From Erodium maritimum (Eukaryota; Streptophyta; Magnoliopsida; Geraniales; Geraniaceae), in the NCBI GenBank assembly GCA_963921825.1, contig OY997596.1, forward strand, positions 5,089,001-5,153,000: a DNA stretch of 64,000 bases. The letters are read 5' to 3'. The notes under the pieces were generated by a model that saw nothing but the letters and a program-made list of their open reading frames with translations, searched no databases and was not told where the DNA came from. The translations under genes and the position numbers were made by a program. How positions within the stretch are numbered: position 1 is the first letter of the stretch; each line of letters opens with the position of its first letter. Of the stretch, positions 10,826 through 21,716 are shown one piece after another.

Positions 10826-11394
10826 TCACTCCCTCCATGCACACGGTGCTTGCCCTCAAGTGCCTAAGATGGATCCATGTCCTAAGTGGTTCGCGGGTAG
10901 CTCCTTCCTCGTCCCCCAAGTGAAATGAGGCCAACAAAACTGTCTCCTCTGCACTTGTTTTTTAGGGAGGGAAATATCTATCACAACTTTTTAGCCAAGC
11001 TGCCGATTCTGAGCGTCCATCAGACTTAGGAAAATCGAGACGAGCAAACCGAGGTGCACGACCCCCCCTTTGTCGCCAAACCCCACGTCGGGCGCTATCG
11101 GGATGGTTTGCTCCCGCTGTTGTCCGCTGTCCACGGAACTATCCTCTTGATTATCCGTCGGCGCAGTGCCAGACATGGAATCGATCTAGACAGCCAACTC
11201 ACCTGCTGAATTGTCCTCCTGATTGGGCGCCGGAGGTGTGCCGAAAGGTTTACCGGACAAGGAATCTATACCGACAGCCAAGGCACGAAGTAGGGCTTCT
11301 GCTTCTGTTCGGGTAGCAACATATGTTGGAAACAATTCATCGAATAGTTGCTACAACGACTTCGGTGCTTCCATAATGCTCGGCTCTGATACCA
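10826..11394 (-). pseudogene. Truncated chromovirus gag (minus) with primer-binding site
   Basis: From the primer-binding site at 11394-11382 the minus strand encodes a LEQLFDELFPTY-type N-terminus and PAPNQED repeats. Then comes the start of a Retrotrans_gag core: RAPRFARLDFPKSDG, WLKSCDRYF and ETVLLASFHL are visible with frame changes. It lacks the second half of gag and all of pol before the LTR at 10825. This variant keeps a gag core where the HD2-like variant carries its foreign segment. Confidence 0.6.
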
Positions 11395-11399
11395 ATTTG

Positions 11400-12180
11400 T
11401 TTGACGAACGGTCGAGGAGCACTTTCCACAGTTGGTCATCCGCTTGGAGCTAAAGCTTCTAGAGCTTTGGTCTCCTCCCGGGCACGTTCTTCATAGAGCT
11501 TGACCTATCTCATGGCCGTTGTCAGGTCCCGCGACTGCTGGACTTCCACATCGATCGCCAATGTCCTTCGAAGCCTACTCAATAATAAAGAAATTTTCTG
11601 ATCCTGTTGTAGACCCGGCACTTGTGCTGTCAGCCGCTCGAATTGAGTTGCATACTCATCTACAGAGCCCATCTATCGCAGCTTCACGAGTTCTCCCAAC
11701 CTGTTACCTTTAAACATGGAACCAAAACGAGTATGGCAATACATTTTAAAGGCCGACCAATTTAGGTTAGGAAAATATTTTTGGAGCTTCAAAAAAAAAC
11801 AAATGTGCGTCGTCCTCTAGGTGGAATGATGCAAGAAGTACTTTCTCGTCTTGTGCAGTGCGTTGATGGAGAAAGTATCCCTCACATCGATTTAGCCATG
11901 CGGTTGGGTCCCCGCGCCCGTCGAATCATGGGAATTCGAGAGGCACAAATCGAGGCACGAGAGCGCCTCCTTCTCCACCCGTCCCTGCGCTGGAACTCAC
12001 AGGCGCAGCTCTATCCTGTGGTGGTTCAGCTGGGGCCGAGTTGCCTTCTGGCTGATCTGCCGGCGTGGATCTGGATAATGCCCGGACCTATACTGCCAAG
12101 TCCTTTATACCTCGCCAGGAACGCCGTAAATTGCTACTGAAAAGAGGGTTCGGAGTCCATAACGCTTGGCTCCGATACCA
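11400..12180 (-). pseudogene. Chromovirus gag, fuller copy (minus), with primer-binding site
   Basis: Beginning at the primer-binding site (12180-12168), the minus strand encodes an N-terminus, LEFP-stop-FDGRGDPTAW, a WLNRCEGYFLHQRTAQDE segment, FHLEDDA, and later RYCHTRFGSMFKG, LGELVKLR and VDEYATQFERL. The last part reads ELQQ-like DVEVQQSRDLTTAMR. These are ordered Retrotrans_gag motifs of the chromovirus type with several stops and frameshifts. Gag forms the particle shell. The matching pol is on the opposite strand (14812-18233), which indicates an inversion. Confidence 0.7.
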
Positions 12181-12183
12181 ATA

Positions 12184-12571
12184 TGTTATAACCCTGCCTT
12201 ATGGATCGCGTTATATAACCGAATACAGGCTCGTTAGAAGGGAACCCGAAGACCTCGTGGTACGAGCTCATTATAAAGAGAACTCGAAGACCTCGTAGAG
12301 ACCAAAGTATTTATTTTAATTCTCAAGTCTATTTTATTCATTCACCTCTGGTTGTATAAATAGCCACGGAGGTTACTTGGAGCCCAAATCCTAATACAAC
12401 CATAATTAGTAAACTACTCAACTTGCATATTCCTAATATGACTCATTAACTCAAAAGACTATAATTAAAAGGGAAATAAAATAATTAAAGATCCCCTTTG
12501 GCTGATTGTATAACCGGCCAGCAACTTGGGTGGGTTTATTCCACCTTGTATGGGTCGTACGGCCCGTAACA
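12184..12571 (-). repeat. LTR, family A (388 bp), shared between two internal regions
   Basis: It runs from TGTTATAACCC to CCCGTAACA in plus-strand orientation. It is the same length as the copy at 13103-13490, and I see about nine differences between them by eye. It is the 5' LTR of the gag copy at 11400-12180 and the 3' LTR of the HD2-like element at 12575-13086, so one LTR serves two internal regions. Confidence 0.8.
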
Positions 12572-12574
12572 TCA

Positions 12575-13099
12575 CTCCCCCTTGCATATGACGCTTGACC
12601 TCAAGCGTATCAGATGGATCCATGTCCTTGCAGGCAGCTCCGTCCTCGTCCTCCATCAATTCCAACCAGAATAATTTTATACACTTGTGACCCAGACCGT
12701 ATGCTTCATCATGACTACGGGCTTCGTCAACATTGATGGTTGCTACAGTCAAAGGCTTGGTCGTCCCAATAGTTTCCTTGGCTTTAGGAACTGGATTCCC
12801 AATATCAGCAGCTGATTGATTGCCAAAAACATGCTTCTGGTGGCCAAACCACACAAAGACAGAGATAAAACTCCATGGATAATGGCACAGAAGAAACTAG
12901 GGTTTCTCGCTGTTGTCCGCTGGTCTCAGAATTCTCTTCTTGCTGATTCGCCGGTGCCTGGACGGTAATGCACGAAACAATGCCTTCAAGTCATGAACCA
13001 TCGCATTCATCGCCTGCCGATCAGTTTCATAAGTCGCCATGAATGAAGTAAACTGATGCTCCATAGATTTTGGCTCCATAACGCTTGGCTCTGATACCA
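12575..13099 (-). pseudogene. HD2-like non-autonomous element internal region (minus copy 2)
   Basis: From the primer-binding site (13099-13087) the minus strand encodes the MEPKSMEHQF N-terminus and coiled-coil-like linker. An internal deletion follows, running from just after the MEF start of the HD2-like segment to its second half. The remaining part reads GHQKHVFGNQSA, then AYGLGHKCIKLFWLEL (remnant of the gag zinc-knuckle tail) and VKRHMQGG at the polypurine tract. The complete element 12184-13490 (LTR-internal-LTR) is about 1.3 kb. Confidence 0.7.
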
Positions 13100-13102
13100 A
13101 TA

Positions 13103-13490
13103 TGTTATAACCCTGCCTTTTGGATCACGTTATAGAACCGAATACGGGCTCGTTAGAAGGGAACCCAAAGACCTCGTGGTACGAGCTCATTATAGAGGGA
13201 ACTCGAAGACCTCGTAGAGACCAAAGTATTTATTTTAATTCTCAAGTCTATTTTATTCATTCACCTCTGGTTGTATAAATAGCCACGGAGGTTACTTGGA
13301 GCCCAAATCCTAATACAACCATAATTAGTAAACTACTCAACTTGCCTATTCCTAATACGACTCATTAACTCAAAAGACTATAATTAAAAGGGAAATAAAA
13401 TAATTAAAGATCCCCTTTGGCTGATTGTATAACCGGCCAGCAACTTGGGTGGGTTTATTCCACCTTGTATGGGTCGTACGGCCCGTAACA
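13103..13490 (-). repeat. LTR, family A (388 bp), 5' LTR of minus copy 2
   Basis: It pairs with 12184-12571 at equal length. The minus-strand primer-binding site TGGTATCAGAGCC lies at 13099-13087. It is followed within five bases by the family B LTR beginning at 13495. Confidence 0.8.
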
Positions 13491-13494
13491 TCAA

Positions 13495-14809
13495 TGATGC
13501 AGCCCAAATTGAGAACAGAAAAGGCATTGATGTCCGCATTCGACAAAGTCTTAACATATTTCGGCTTGAAACGGGCTTTCAAGCAAAACTCATGGCTACC
13601 ATGAGCCCCCGATTGTTTTCGGCCATTCGAGGTCATTTGGAGGGTTAAATTCGTATTTTTAGAAGTCCAGATGTTATTTCCTGTTTTTGTTAGGATTTGA
13701 GATTTCCTTTATTTGAATTAGGGTTTTGGGGTTTAGTTTCCTTATTGTATTAGGACTTTGGGTATTAATTTTCTATATAAGCACTTGATAGCTCAATGTA
13801 ATTCAGATTTTGAAGAAATAAACACTAAAAACGAGCTTATACTCAACCTATCTCTTTCGGTATTCTATTGAATCAACGAATTAGATGTCTATCTTGCTTG
13901 GTATTCTTCGTGAATCAACGAGTTCGATAAAGAACTCCCCTTTCTGCTACGCATTTTGCATCAGTTGGTAATCTTGAGTCTTTCCTCCAAATCAACTCAG
14001 CTCCGTTTTATGATGACTATGGTGATGATTACGCGCTTTACATCAAGAGCAAAGTCTGCACCCAATTCATCAATAGTGGCAGTTGTGAGAACGTGGTTGT
14101 AGAGATCGTAGTGTCAAAACTTGATCTTCGTACTGAACCACACCCTAAGCCCTATCACCTCTCCTAGCTCAACAAAGTTTCTTGTTAACTCCTACTTGGT
14201 CCTCATGTTGTTCATGTTGGTTGTGCTAACACCTATTCCTTCTCATTCCAGGGTACAAACATTGTCTTACTACCATTCAAACCCAAGACTGGCGTAGGTC
14301 CGGATTCGAGGACAAATCCTCTCTTCACTGGAGAGAATGATGCAGTCCAAATTGAGAACAGAAAAGATATTGGTGTCCTAATTCGACAAAGTCTTAGCAT
14401 ATTTCGGGTCGAAACGGGCTCTCAAGAAAAACTCATGGCTTGCCATGAGCCCCAATGGTTTTCTGCCATTCGAGATCATCTGGAGGGTTAAGTTAGTATT
14501 TTTAGAAGTCCAAATGTTATTTTCTGTTTTTGTTAGGATTTGAAATTACCTTTATTTGAATAAGGGTTTTGGGGTTTGGTTTCCTTATTGTATTAGGACT
14601 TAGGGGTATTAGTTTTCTATATAAGCACTTGATAACTTTCAATGTAATTCATATTTTGAAGAAATAAACACCAAAAAAAAGTTTATACTCAATATATCTC
14701 TTTCGGTATTCTGTTGAATCAACGAATTAGATAGATATCTTGCTCGGTATTCTTCGTGAAATAACGAGTTCAATAAAGAACTCCCCTTTCTGCCACGCAC
14801 TTTGCATTA
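13495..14809 (+). mobile_element. Family B non-autonomous chromovirus (LTR-protease remnant-LTR)
   Basis: Two LTRs with TGATGCA...TGCATCA/TGCATTA ends (13495-13963 and 14338-14809, about 470 bp each) enclose about 370 bp. The internal part encodes degraded gypsy protease sequence: NSGSCENVVVEIVVSKL, KPYHLS, a HVVHVGC segment and a YSF-type segment. The catalytic DSG/DGG Asp is replaced by Asn. Five-base flanks (atcaa, gtgca) do not match, so the insertion site has been rearranged. The primer site reads GTTGGTAATCTTGAG, not intact. The element has no RT, RNase H or integrase. Confidence 0.7.
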
Positions 14810-14811
14810 GT

Positions 14812-17800
14812 GCACTAAGGCGCCATACACCTTCGGGTTCAGCCCCTCGTCAGTTCGTGAGGCGGATCTTCAAGGAAGAGAAGCAGGAGCGCACGACCTA
14901 GGGTTTGTGTTACAACTGCGACGAACCATACAGTTTTGGTCACAAGTGCAAGAAGCTGTTTTGGTTGGAGATCATTGAGGACGACGGGGATGTCGATACG
15001 AGGGATGCTATTGTGGAGGTCAGCCCATCCATATCATTCCACGAGATGACCGGCACGGTGGCCCCGCAAACGATGCGTGTGGAAGGTGCTCTAGGTGGTA
15101 AAACCCTACTGGTCCTGATCGATTCAGGATCAACCCATAGCTTCGTGGATGAGAGTTTTAATTAGAAGGTGGGTTTTCCGGTCCAACCTAGCTCCGGGTA
15201 GCGTGTTCTCGTGGCAAACGGGGAAAACGTGTCCAGCCCGGGAGTGTGTCACCTAGCCCCGATCAAGGTAGGGGATGATACCTTCAGTTTTGACTTATTC
15301 GTCTTACCCTTGTGTGGTTTCAGTGTAATTCTTGGGGTCAACTAGCTCAGGACTTTGGGCAATATTCTTTGGAACTTTGATAACATGATGATGCGCTTCG
15401 CTTTAGCAGGACGGCCTAACCTCTTATGTGGCTTACTAGGGAGGCCTGACACTCCTTCCTTTACGATGCTTACGGACGGAGGCGCTAATCACAGTCAGTG
15501 CACCACCTTGCTCCACGATTTCGAGGGAATATTCGCCGCCCCGACCGGCCTCCCTCCTCCTCAGGAAACGGACCATCGCATCCACTTAATGCCTGACACG
15601 ACTCCCATGGTTGTCCGGCCATACAGGTACCCGCACCGTCAGAAGGACGAGATAGAGAATCAGTGCCGAGAAATGTTAGCTTAGGGGATCATCCGGCCTA
15701 GTAAGTCACCATTTTCCTCCCCGGTCTTGTTGGTTCCCAAAGCCGATAAAACTTGGCGCATGTGCATGGACTACCGGGCGTTGAATGATCGCACAGTTAA
15801 GGATAAATTTCCTATTCTGGTGGTTGATGAGCTATTGGACGAGTTACATGGTGCACGATTCTTCTCCAAACTAGACCTCCTCTTGTTTTACCCTCAGGTT
15901 CTAATGCATCCTCCGGACATTCCGAAGACGACATTCAGGACACATCATGGTCACTTCGAGTTTCTGGTGATGTCGTTCGGCCTCATTAGTGCCCCCTCCA
16001 CGTTTCAGTCTCTCCTAATCGGAGCACCTCCAACATTTACGGGTAAACCTGAATTTGCTTCGGTCCAATTCATTTTTTCTAAAGCGTAGCAAGTGTCTGT
16101 TCGCTCAGGAACAGGTGGCCTATTTGGGATTTATTGTCTCGGGAGAGGGGGTCAAGGAAAATGAAGATAAGGTCTCGACGATGACGGATTGGCCACAGTC
16201 GACAACGCCTCGGGCTTTACGAGGGTTTCTCAGCCTGACCGGTTACTACCAGAAATTTGTTCAAAACTATGGACTGATTGCTGGCCCGATGACACAACTC
16301 TTGAAGAAAAATGCTCTTACTTGGGAAGGGGAGGCCCAAAAGGCATTTGAAGCACTGAAGGGAGCTATAAAGACAACGTCGTTTTTGGCGTTGCCTCATT
16401 TTGAGGCAGTGTTCACTGTAGACTGCGATGCGCGTGACTCTGGTATTGGTGTTGTGCTTCATCAATCTAACCGCCCTATTGCATTTTTTAGCAGCCCTTT
16501 CGCTATCAGGCACTCGAAATTGGAGGCATATGAGAAGGAGTTGATCGACCTGGCACAAGTAATCCGACATTGGAGGCCTTATTTGTGGGGACGGAAATTT
16601 ATCATTCGCACAGATCATTACAGCCTGAAGTACCTACTAGAGCAAAGTGTGCCAACTTCACCACAACAACGTTGGTTATCTAAACTAATGGGTTTTGATT
16701 TCAGGGTTGAATATTGAGCAGGCAAAGAGAATGTGGTGCCCAATGCCCTTTCCCGGCGTAATGAAGAGAACAGCCTCTTCTGCGCTCTCTCTACGCCACT
16801 AGTCCACCTTTGGGACGAGATTGCTGCGGAGGTTCATTCTTCGCTGGTCCTACAGCAGTTACAAACCGATATGTTGGCTGGAAAGCTTTCGACTCCATGG
16901 GAGTTTCGGCAGGGTATCATATTCTTCAAGGGGTGAGCGTGGCTACAACCGGCTTCCCCTGTGATCCCTGCGGTTTTTGCAGCCATCCACAACAACCACC
17001 ATGAGGGCTACCAGAAGACTTTGGTCTGTGTAGCGGCAGATTTTTATTGGAAGGAAATGAAAGCCACCATTAGAGAATTCATCCGAGCCTGTGAAGTGTG
17101 CCAGAGGCATAAAGTGGACACTCTGCGACCCGCGAGTCTCCTCCAACCCTTGCCAGTTCCGATCGAAGTTTGGGATGATTTTAGCATGGATTTCATTGAC
17201 GATTTACCTTGCTTTGTAGGTAAAACGATGTTTTTTTGTTGTGGTTGACAGGTTTTCCAATTATGGGCATTTTATGCCTCTCGCTCAATCGTACATTACG
17301 ACTTCAGTGGCTCGGGTGTTCTTTGACACCGTTGTTCGTTTGCATGGCATTCCCGAGACCATCGTCAGCGATCGTGACAAGGCCTTCACCAGTGCCTTTT
17401 TGGAAGGAGATCTTCAAGCTGAGTGGTACCTCCTTATGCATGAGCTCTGCATATCATCCACATAGCGACGACCATACAGAGGTAGTTAACCGCACTCTCC
17501 AGATGTACCCACGCTGTTTTGTGGCTGATCACCCCAATCAATGGACTTGTTGGGTTGCTTGGGCGGAGTACTGTTATAATACAGCTTCCACACCGCTATT
17601 CGGACTTCCCCGTTCGAAGTGGTTTGTGGAAGGAAGCCACCTCGCCTTCTCGATTATACACCAGGGGCGACTCGAGTTGATGTGGTGGACCGGGAGTTGA
17701 CGGCACAAGATGAGACCCTTTGGAATCTTTACCCCCAGCTCTTGAGAGCTCACCAGTCCATGAAGGCGCGTTATGACCGCTCACACTGGGACGTTTCTTT

Positions 17801-18233
17801 TGAGGTGGGTGATTTGGTGCTCTTAAAATTGCAGTCGTACCGTCAGAAGGCACTAGCACCGCGCGCAGGTCGAAAGCTCAGCCCATGTTATTATGGTCCT
17901 TATGCGGTGGTCAGTAAGATTGTGTCAGTGGCGTACAAGCTGGACCTGCCACCGGACTCTCGCATTCACCCGGTTTTTCATGTCTCTTGCTTGAGGAAAT
18001 TTGTGGATGACATTTCTGTAGATCCTCAGTTACCACTTCCGGAGGCTGTGACAGCACCGCCAACCCCTGTGGCAATTTTGGGTGTCCGGACCCGAGAGGA
18101 CAAAGTGGAGGTATTGATACATTGGGTGAACAAGTCTCCTTCGGAAGCTTCGTGGGAAGTAGCAGATGATCTGGTCGTGGCACATCCTTCTTTTGCGCTT
18201 GAGGTCAAGAGCCGTGTGGATGGGGGGGAGTGA
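14812..18233 (+). pseudogene. Chromovirus gag C-terminus and pol (PR-RT-RH-IN-chromodomain), Reina-like
   Basis: Motifs appear in order. The gag zinc-knuckle end CYNCDEPYSFGHKC (about 14908) is followed by retropepsin LLVLIDSGSTHSF (about 15110). RT follows ([33 protein letters not shown], 15727-16010). RNase H has FTVDCDARDSGIGVVLHQ (about 16410) and the integrase has CEVCQRHK, MDFIDDLP and VSDRDKAF. A C-terminal chromodomain is at about 18080-18200 (VEVLIHWVNKSPSEASWEVA). The RT segment carrying the FxDD catalytic pair is missing at about 16010-16060. There are frameshifts near 16060, 17236, 17420 and 17620 and several in-frame stops, including 15163 and 15682. The short LTR and compact pol suggest the Reina lineage, but the clade call is tentative. 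Confidence 0.85.
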
Positions 18234-18660
18234 TGTTATAGGCCGCATGGGCCGGTTCAAGGGCTTGATTTACCAAATAAAGAAGTCAGCCAATCAGCCC
18301 AGGGAAGAATGAGAAAGTCGGCTAGAGAAGGATTTGAGTCATAATAGGTTTCCTTTTAATTGTTGCTTAGTATTCAAGTATAATAGGATTTGGTAATTAG
18401 GTAGATTTGCAATTAATATTGTAGTAGGATTGGGATACCTCAAAGGTTATATAAACCGTGTGAAGTGAAAGAATAAAGCATTGAGAATGAAAACAACTTG
18501 TCTTAGTTCTCTAACAAGGTCTGCAGGTTTCCTTTGATGAAGCTACATTCGTCAACAATTGGGAGGAAGAAGAACAGGGGTTCGCCCCTGCGAAACCTTG
18601 AGATCGATTTAAAGTCATACCTCGGCCATACGACACGATCCCGAAGTCGGGACTTTATCA
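18234..18660 (+). repeat. LTR, family A-related (427 bp) closing the pol element
   Basis: It starts TGTTATAGGCC immediately after the pol stop and the polypurine run GGGGGGGAG. It ends in ...TTTATCA, three bases before a primer-binding site TGGTATCAGAGCC at 18664-18676. It is therefore the 3' LTR of the pol element and the 5' LTR of the HD2-like element that follows. Confidence 0.75.
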
Positions 18661-18663
18661 TAA

Positions 18664-19428
18664 TGGTATCAGAGCCAAGCGTCATGGATCAGCCGATGAC
18701 TTTGGAGCAGCAATTCGCCGCCTTTGTGAAAGTTTGAGGCATATAAGATGCGGATGGAGGCATCTCGGGAGAAATTTGAGACACAGATTCAGGCTCAGCT
18801 GTAGGACCTCTCTTTGCAGATCAAGGGATGTTCGAATCCGCCTCTAGGAGAACCACAGGAAGGCAGCTCGGGGCCTGGTGATGATTCAAGACTTGAAGAC
18901 GCTGGTTCGTGCGAGATCCGTTCAGGCACTGACGAATCAGCAAGAAGAGAATTCCGAGGCTAGCAGACAGCAGCGAGAAACCCTAGTTTCTCCTGTGCCG
19001 TTATTCATGAAGTTTTGCGGTGTTACAGTCCAGGCTGAGGAAGCTGTACAGGTGAACCCTGATGATCAGATGATGTTGCATCTGTCAAATGCTCCACTGG
19101 GCGAGTCAAAGGAAGACAAGGATACGACTTTTATCGCTGTCTTTGTGTAGGTTGACCACCGGAAACATGTTTTTTGTGATCAAGCAGCTGCTGAGATTGG
19201 GATTCCGGTTCCTAAAGCTAAGGAAACTGCTAGGACGACCAAGCTTTTGACTACAGTAAAAATCAATGCTGATGAAGCCTGTAGTGATGATGAAACATAC
19301 GGTTCGGGTCACAAGTGTATAAAAATTTTCTGGTTGGATTTGATCAAGGACGAGGATGGGGCTTCCTGCAAGGACGTGGATCCATCTGATACGTTTGAGG
19401 TAAAGCGTTATGTACAAGGGGGGAGTGA
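18664..19428 (+). pseudogene. HD2-like non-autonomous element internal region (plus copy 1)
   Basis: The primer-binding site is at 18664-18676. The frame then encodes MDQPMTLEQQFAAF, broken early by a stop. It continues as LKTLVRARSVQA, QQRETLV and the HD2-like segment from ATG 19007 (MKFCGVTVQ, LHLSNAPLGESKEDKD). A TAG at about 19148 interrupts before the VDHRKHVF part. The end carries GSGHKCIKIFWLDLIKDEDG and VKRYVQGG, then the LTR. Length and order match the other copies. Confidence 0.7.
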
Positions 19429-19642
19429 TGTTACGGGCTGTACGACCCGTACAAGGTGAAATAAACCCACCCAAGCTGTTGGCCGGTTATACAATCAGCC
19501 AAAGGGGATCTTTAACAATTTTATTTCCCTTTTATTAATGTATTTGAGTTCAAGTAATATTAGGAATAGGTAAGTTGGGTAATTACCAATTATGATTGTA
19601 TTAGAGTTTTGGTTTTAGGAAACCTCTTGGGTTATTTATATC
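19429..19642 (+). repeat. Truncated family A LTR
   Basis: It begins TGTTACGGGCTG after the polypurine tract and follows the LTR consensus through the TTATTTATA region. It then stops abruptly at about 19642, where gag-like sequence resumes. No primer-binding site lies at the join, so part of the LTR and the leader have been deleted. Confidence 0.7.
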
Positions 19643-19652
19643 CGAAAGCTAC

Positions 19653-20252
19653 ATGAATTGTGGGGATTTGAAGCCGAGGGTTCAGGACTTGAAGGCGATG
19701 ATTCAGGACTTGAAGACGCTGGTTCGTGCGAGATCCGTTCAGGCACCGGCGAATCAGCAAGAAGAGAATTTTGAGGCCAACGGACAGCAGCGAGAAACCC
19801 TAGTTTCTTCTGTGTCGTTATCCATGGAGTTTTGCGGAGTTACAGTCATGGCTGAGGATGTAATTCAGGTGAACCGTGATGATCGGATGTTGTTGCATCT
19901 GTCAAAGGCTCCACTGGGTGAGTCAAAGGAAGACAAGGGTACATATTTTGTTTCTATTGTTGTGCATGTGGGCCACCAGAAGCATGTTTTTGGCAATCAA
20001 TCAGCTGCTGAGATTGGGAATCAAATTCCAAAAGCTAAGGAAACTGCTGGGGCGATCAAGCCTTTGACTACAACACAAATCAATGCTGATGAAGGTCGTA
20101 GTGATGATGAAGCATACGGTCCAGGTCACAAGTGTATAAAACTTTTCTGGTGGGAATTGATCAAGGACGTGGACGGAGTTGCCTACGTGACTACTAAGGA
20201 CGTCGAGCCACCTGATACGCTGGAGGACAAGCGTCATGTGCAAGGGGGGTGA
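19653..20252 (+). CDS. Chimeric gag-like/HD2-like protein of a non-autonomous LTR element (199 aa, open)
   Basis: This is the best-preserved copy. It has an ATG start, 199 codons and no stop before TGA at 20250-20252. Residues 1-55 are the family N-terminus with repeated QDLK units, a likely coiled coil. From residue 58 (MEFCGVTV) to about 128 it resembles the N-terminal nucleoplasmin-like domain of plant HD2 histone deacetylases: LHLSKAPLGESKEDKG, then VGHQKHVFG. The family usually starts MEFWG; the Trp is Cys here. Residues about 145-175 (AYGPGHKCIKLFWWELI) match the end of the chromovirus gag zinc knuckle, without its first Cys pair. The C-terminus overlaps the polypurine tract. The natural start was probably upstream and lost at the 19642 junction. 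Function is unknown, and whether it is translated cannot be judged from sequence. Confidence 0.7.
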   Translation: MNCGDLKPRVQDLKAMIQDLKTLVRARSVQAPANQQEENFEANGQQRETLVSSVSLSMEFCGVTVMAEDVIQVNRDDRMLLHLSKAPLGESKEDKGTYFVSIVVHVGHQKHVFGNQSAAEIGNQIPKAKETAGAIKPLTTTQINADEGRSDDEAYGPGHKCIKLFWWELIKDVDGVAYVTTKDVEPPDTLEDKRHVQGG

Positions 20253-20574
20253 TGTTACGGGTCGTACGACATGTACAAGGTGGGATAAACCCACCTCCAT
20301 TGCTGTTGCCGGTTAGGTTAAGTAGGTCAAGGATTTGGTTTAGATCTTCAATTAGTTTATTTCCCTCTTCATTAATGTCTTTGAGTTCAAGTAATATTAG
20401 AAAATAGGTAAGTTAGGTAATTACCAATTATGATTGTATTAGGGTTTTGGTTTTAGAAAACCTCTTGGGTTATAAAGCAGACTAAGAATTATAAGAATAT
20501 TTTGGTCTCTCTTCGAGGTCTTGGAGTTCCCTCCATAACGAGCTCGAAATCGGGTTCTAGGACGCGAATCCAGG
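20253..20574 (+). repeat. Truncated family A LTR ending at an inversion junction
   Basis: It starts TGTTACGGGTCG and follows the LTR consensus to gcgaatccagga. It lacks roughly the last eight bases and the primer site. Immediately after it the sequence becomes a minus-strand copy of the HD2-like internal region. Confidence 0.7.
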
Positions 20575-21125
20575 ATCGTCCCAACAGTTTCCTTAGCTTT
20601 AGGAATTTGATTCCCAATCTCATCAGCTGATTGATTACCAAAAACATGCTTCTGGTGGCCAAGCTGATAAAAAAAAGAAACAAAATATGTACCCTTGTCT
20701 TCCTTTGACTCGCCCAGTGGAGCCTTTGACAGATGCAACAGCATCCAATCATCAGGGTTCACTTGAACTGCATCCTCAGCATGGACTATAACACCGCAAA
20801 AGTCCATGGATAACGGCACAGAAGAAACTAGGGTTTTTCGCTGCTGTCCGCTGGCCTCTGAATTCTATTCTTGCTGATTCGCCGGTGCCTGAACGGATGT
20901 CGCACGAACCAGCATCTTCAAGTCCTGAATCATCACCGTCAAGTCCTGAACCATCGCCTTCCTCGCCTCCCGATCAGCCTGTCGATAAGCTTCATAAGTC
21001 GCCATGAATGCAACAAATTGTTGCTCCATAGATTTCGGCTTCATAACGCTTAGCTCTGATACCAATTTGTTATGTTCCTGGATTCGCGTCATAAAACCCG
21101 ATTTTGAGCTCGTTATAAAGGGAAC
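20575..21125 (-). pseudogene. HD2-like non-autonomous element internal region (minus copy 3) with LTR stub
   Basis: On the minus strand, an LTR stub (21125-21067) is followed by a primer site TGGTATCAGAGCT (21063-21051). Next come the MEQQF N-terminus, the QDL coiled-coil stretch and the HD2-like segment (about 20813-20600: MDFCGVIV, LHLSKAPLGESKEDKG, GHQKHVFGNQSA). The segment is open through the HD2-like part. The gag tail and 3' LTR on this strand are missing at the junction near 20575. Confidence 0.7.
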
Positions 21126-21304
21126 TATGGAGCAATAATTTGGTATCAGAGCGAGCGTTATGGAAGCACCGAAGTCATTGGAGCAACTATTCGATGAATT
21201 GTTTCCAACATATGATGTTGCCCACACCGAAGCGGAAGCCCTACTTAGGACATGGATCCTTCTTAGGCGCTTGAGGGCAAGCACCATGTGCATGGGGGGA
21301 GTGA
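21126..21304 (+). pseudogene. Primer-binding site and gag start fused to an element tail
   Basis: A primer-binding site TGGTATCAGAGCG at 21141-21153 is followed by ATG 21161 and MEAPKSLEQLFDELFPTY. After about 30 codons the sequence jumps to the 3' tail of the element (ggatccttcttaggcgcttgag..., polypurine ggggggag). A large internal deletion therefore joins leader to tail, just before the LTR at 21305. Confidence 0.6.
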
Positions 21305-21713
21305 TGTTATGGGCCATAGCAGATCGGTACAAGGTAGGATAAAGCCCACAAAAGCTGCTGCGCAGCTGCTGTCAAATAATTTTAGTCAGCTAGGGTTTTG
21401 GGTTTTGGTTAATTAGTAGTTTATTTCCTTTTTAATAATTTTCTTTTGAGTTAATGAGTTGTATTAGGAATATGTAAGTTGAGTAGTACTAATTAGGTTT
21501 GTATTATGACTTGGGCTCCAAGTAACCTCCTTGGCTATATATACCAAGAGATATGAATGAATAAAATAGACTTGAGAATTAAATAAATACTTTGGTCTCT
21601 ACGAAGTCTTCGAGTTCCCTCTATAATGAGCTCGTACCACAATGTCTTCGGGTTCCCTTCTAACGAGCCCGTATTTTTTTCCATAACGAGATCCAGAATG
21701 CAGGACCATAACA
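21305..21713 (+). repeat. LTR, family A (409 bp)
   Basis: It runs from TGTTATGGGCC to CATAACA and has the same 409-bp length as the minus copy at 10417-10825. The primer-binding site TGGTAACAGAGCC follows at 21717-21729. A TATA-like ctatatata occurs at about 21534-21542, where a promoter would be expected. Confidence 0.8.
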
Positions 21714-21716
21714 AAT

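Noticed and set aside
11781-12140. 119-codon plus-strand open frame
   Set aside because: It is antisense to a minus-strand gag with ordered gag motifs.
19007-19220. A genuine host HD2 (HDT) gene in the window
   Set aside because: Only the N-terminal segment is present, repeated six times between LTR, primer-binding site and polypurine tract; the acidic middle and zinc-finger end of HD2 proteins are absent.
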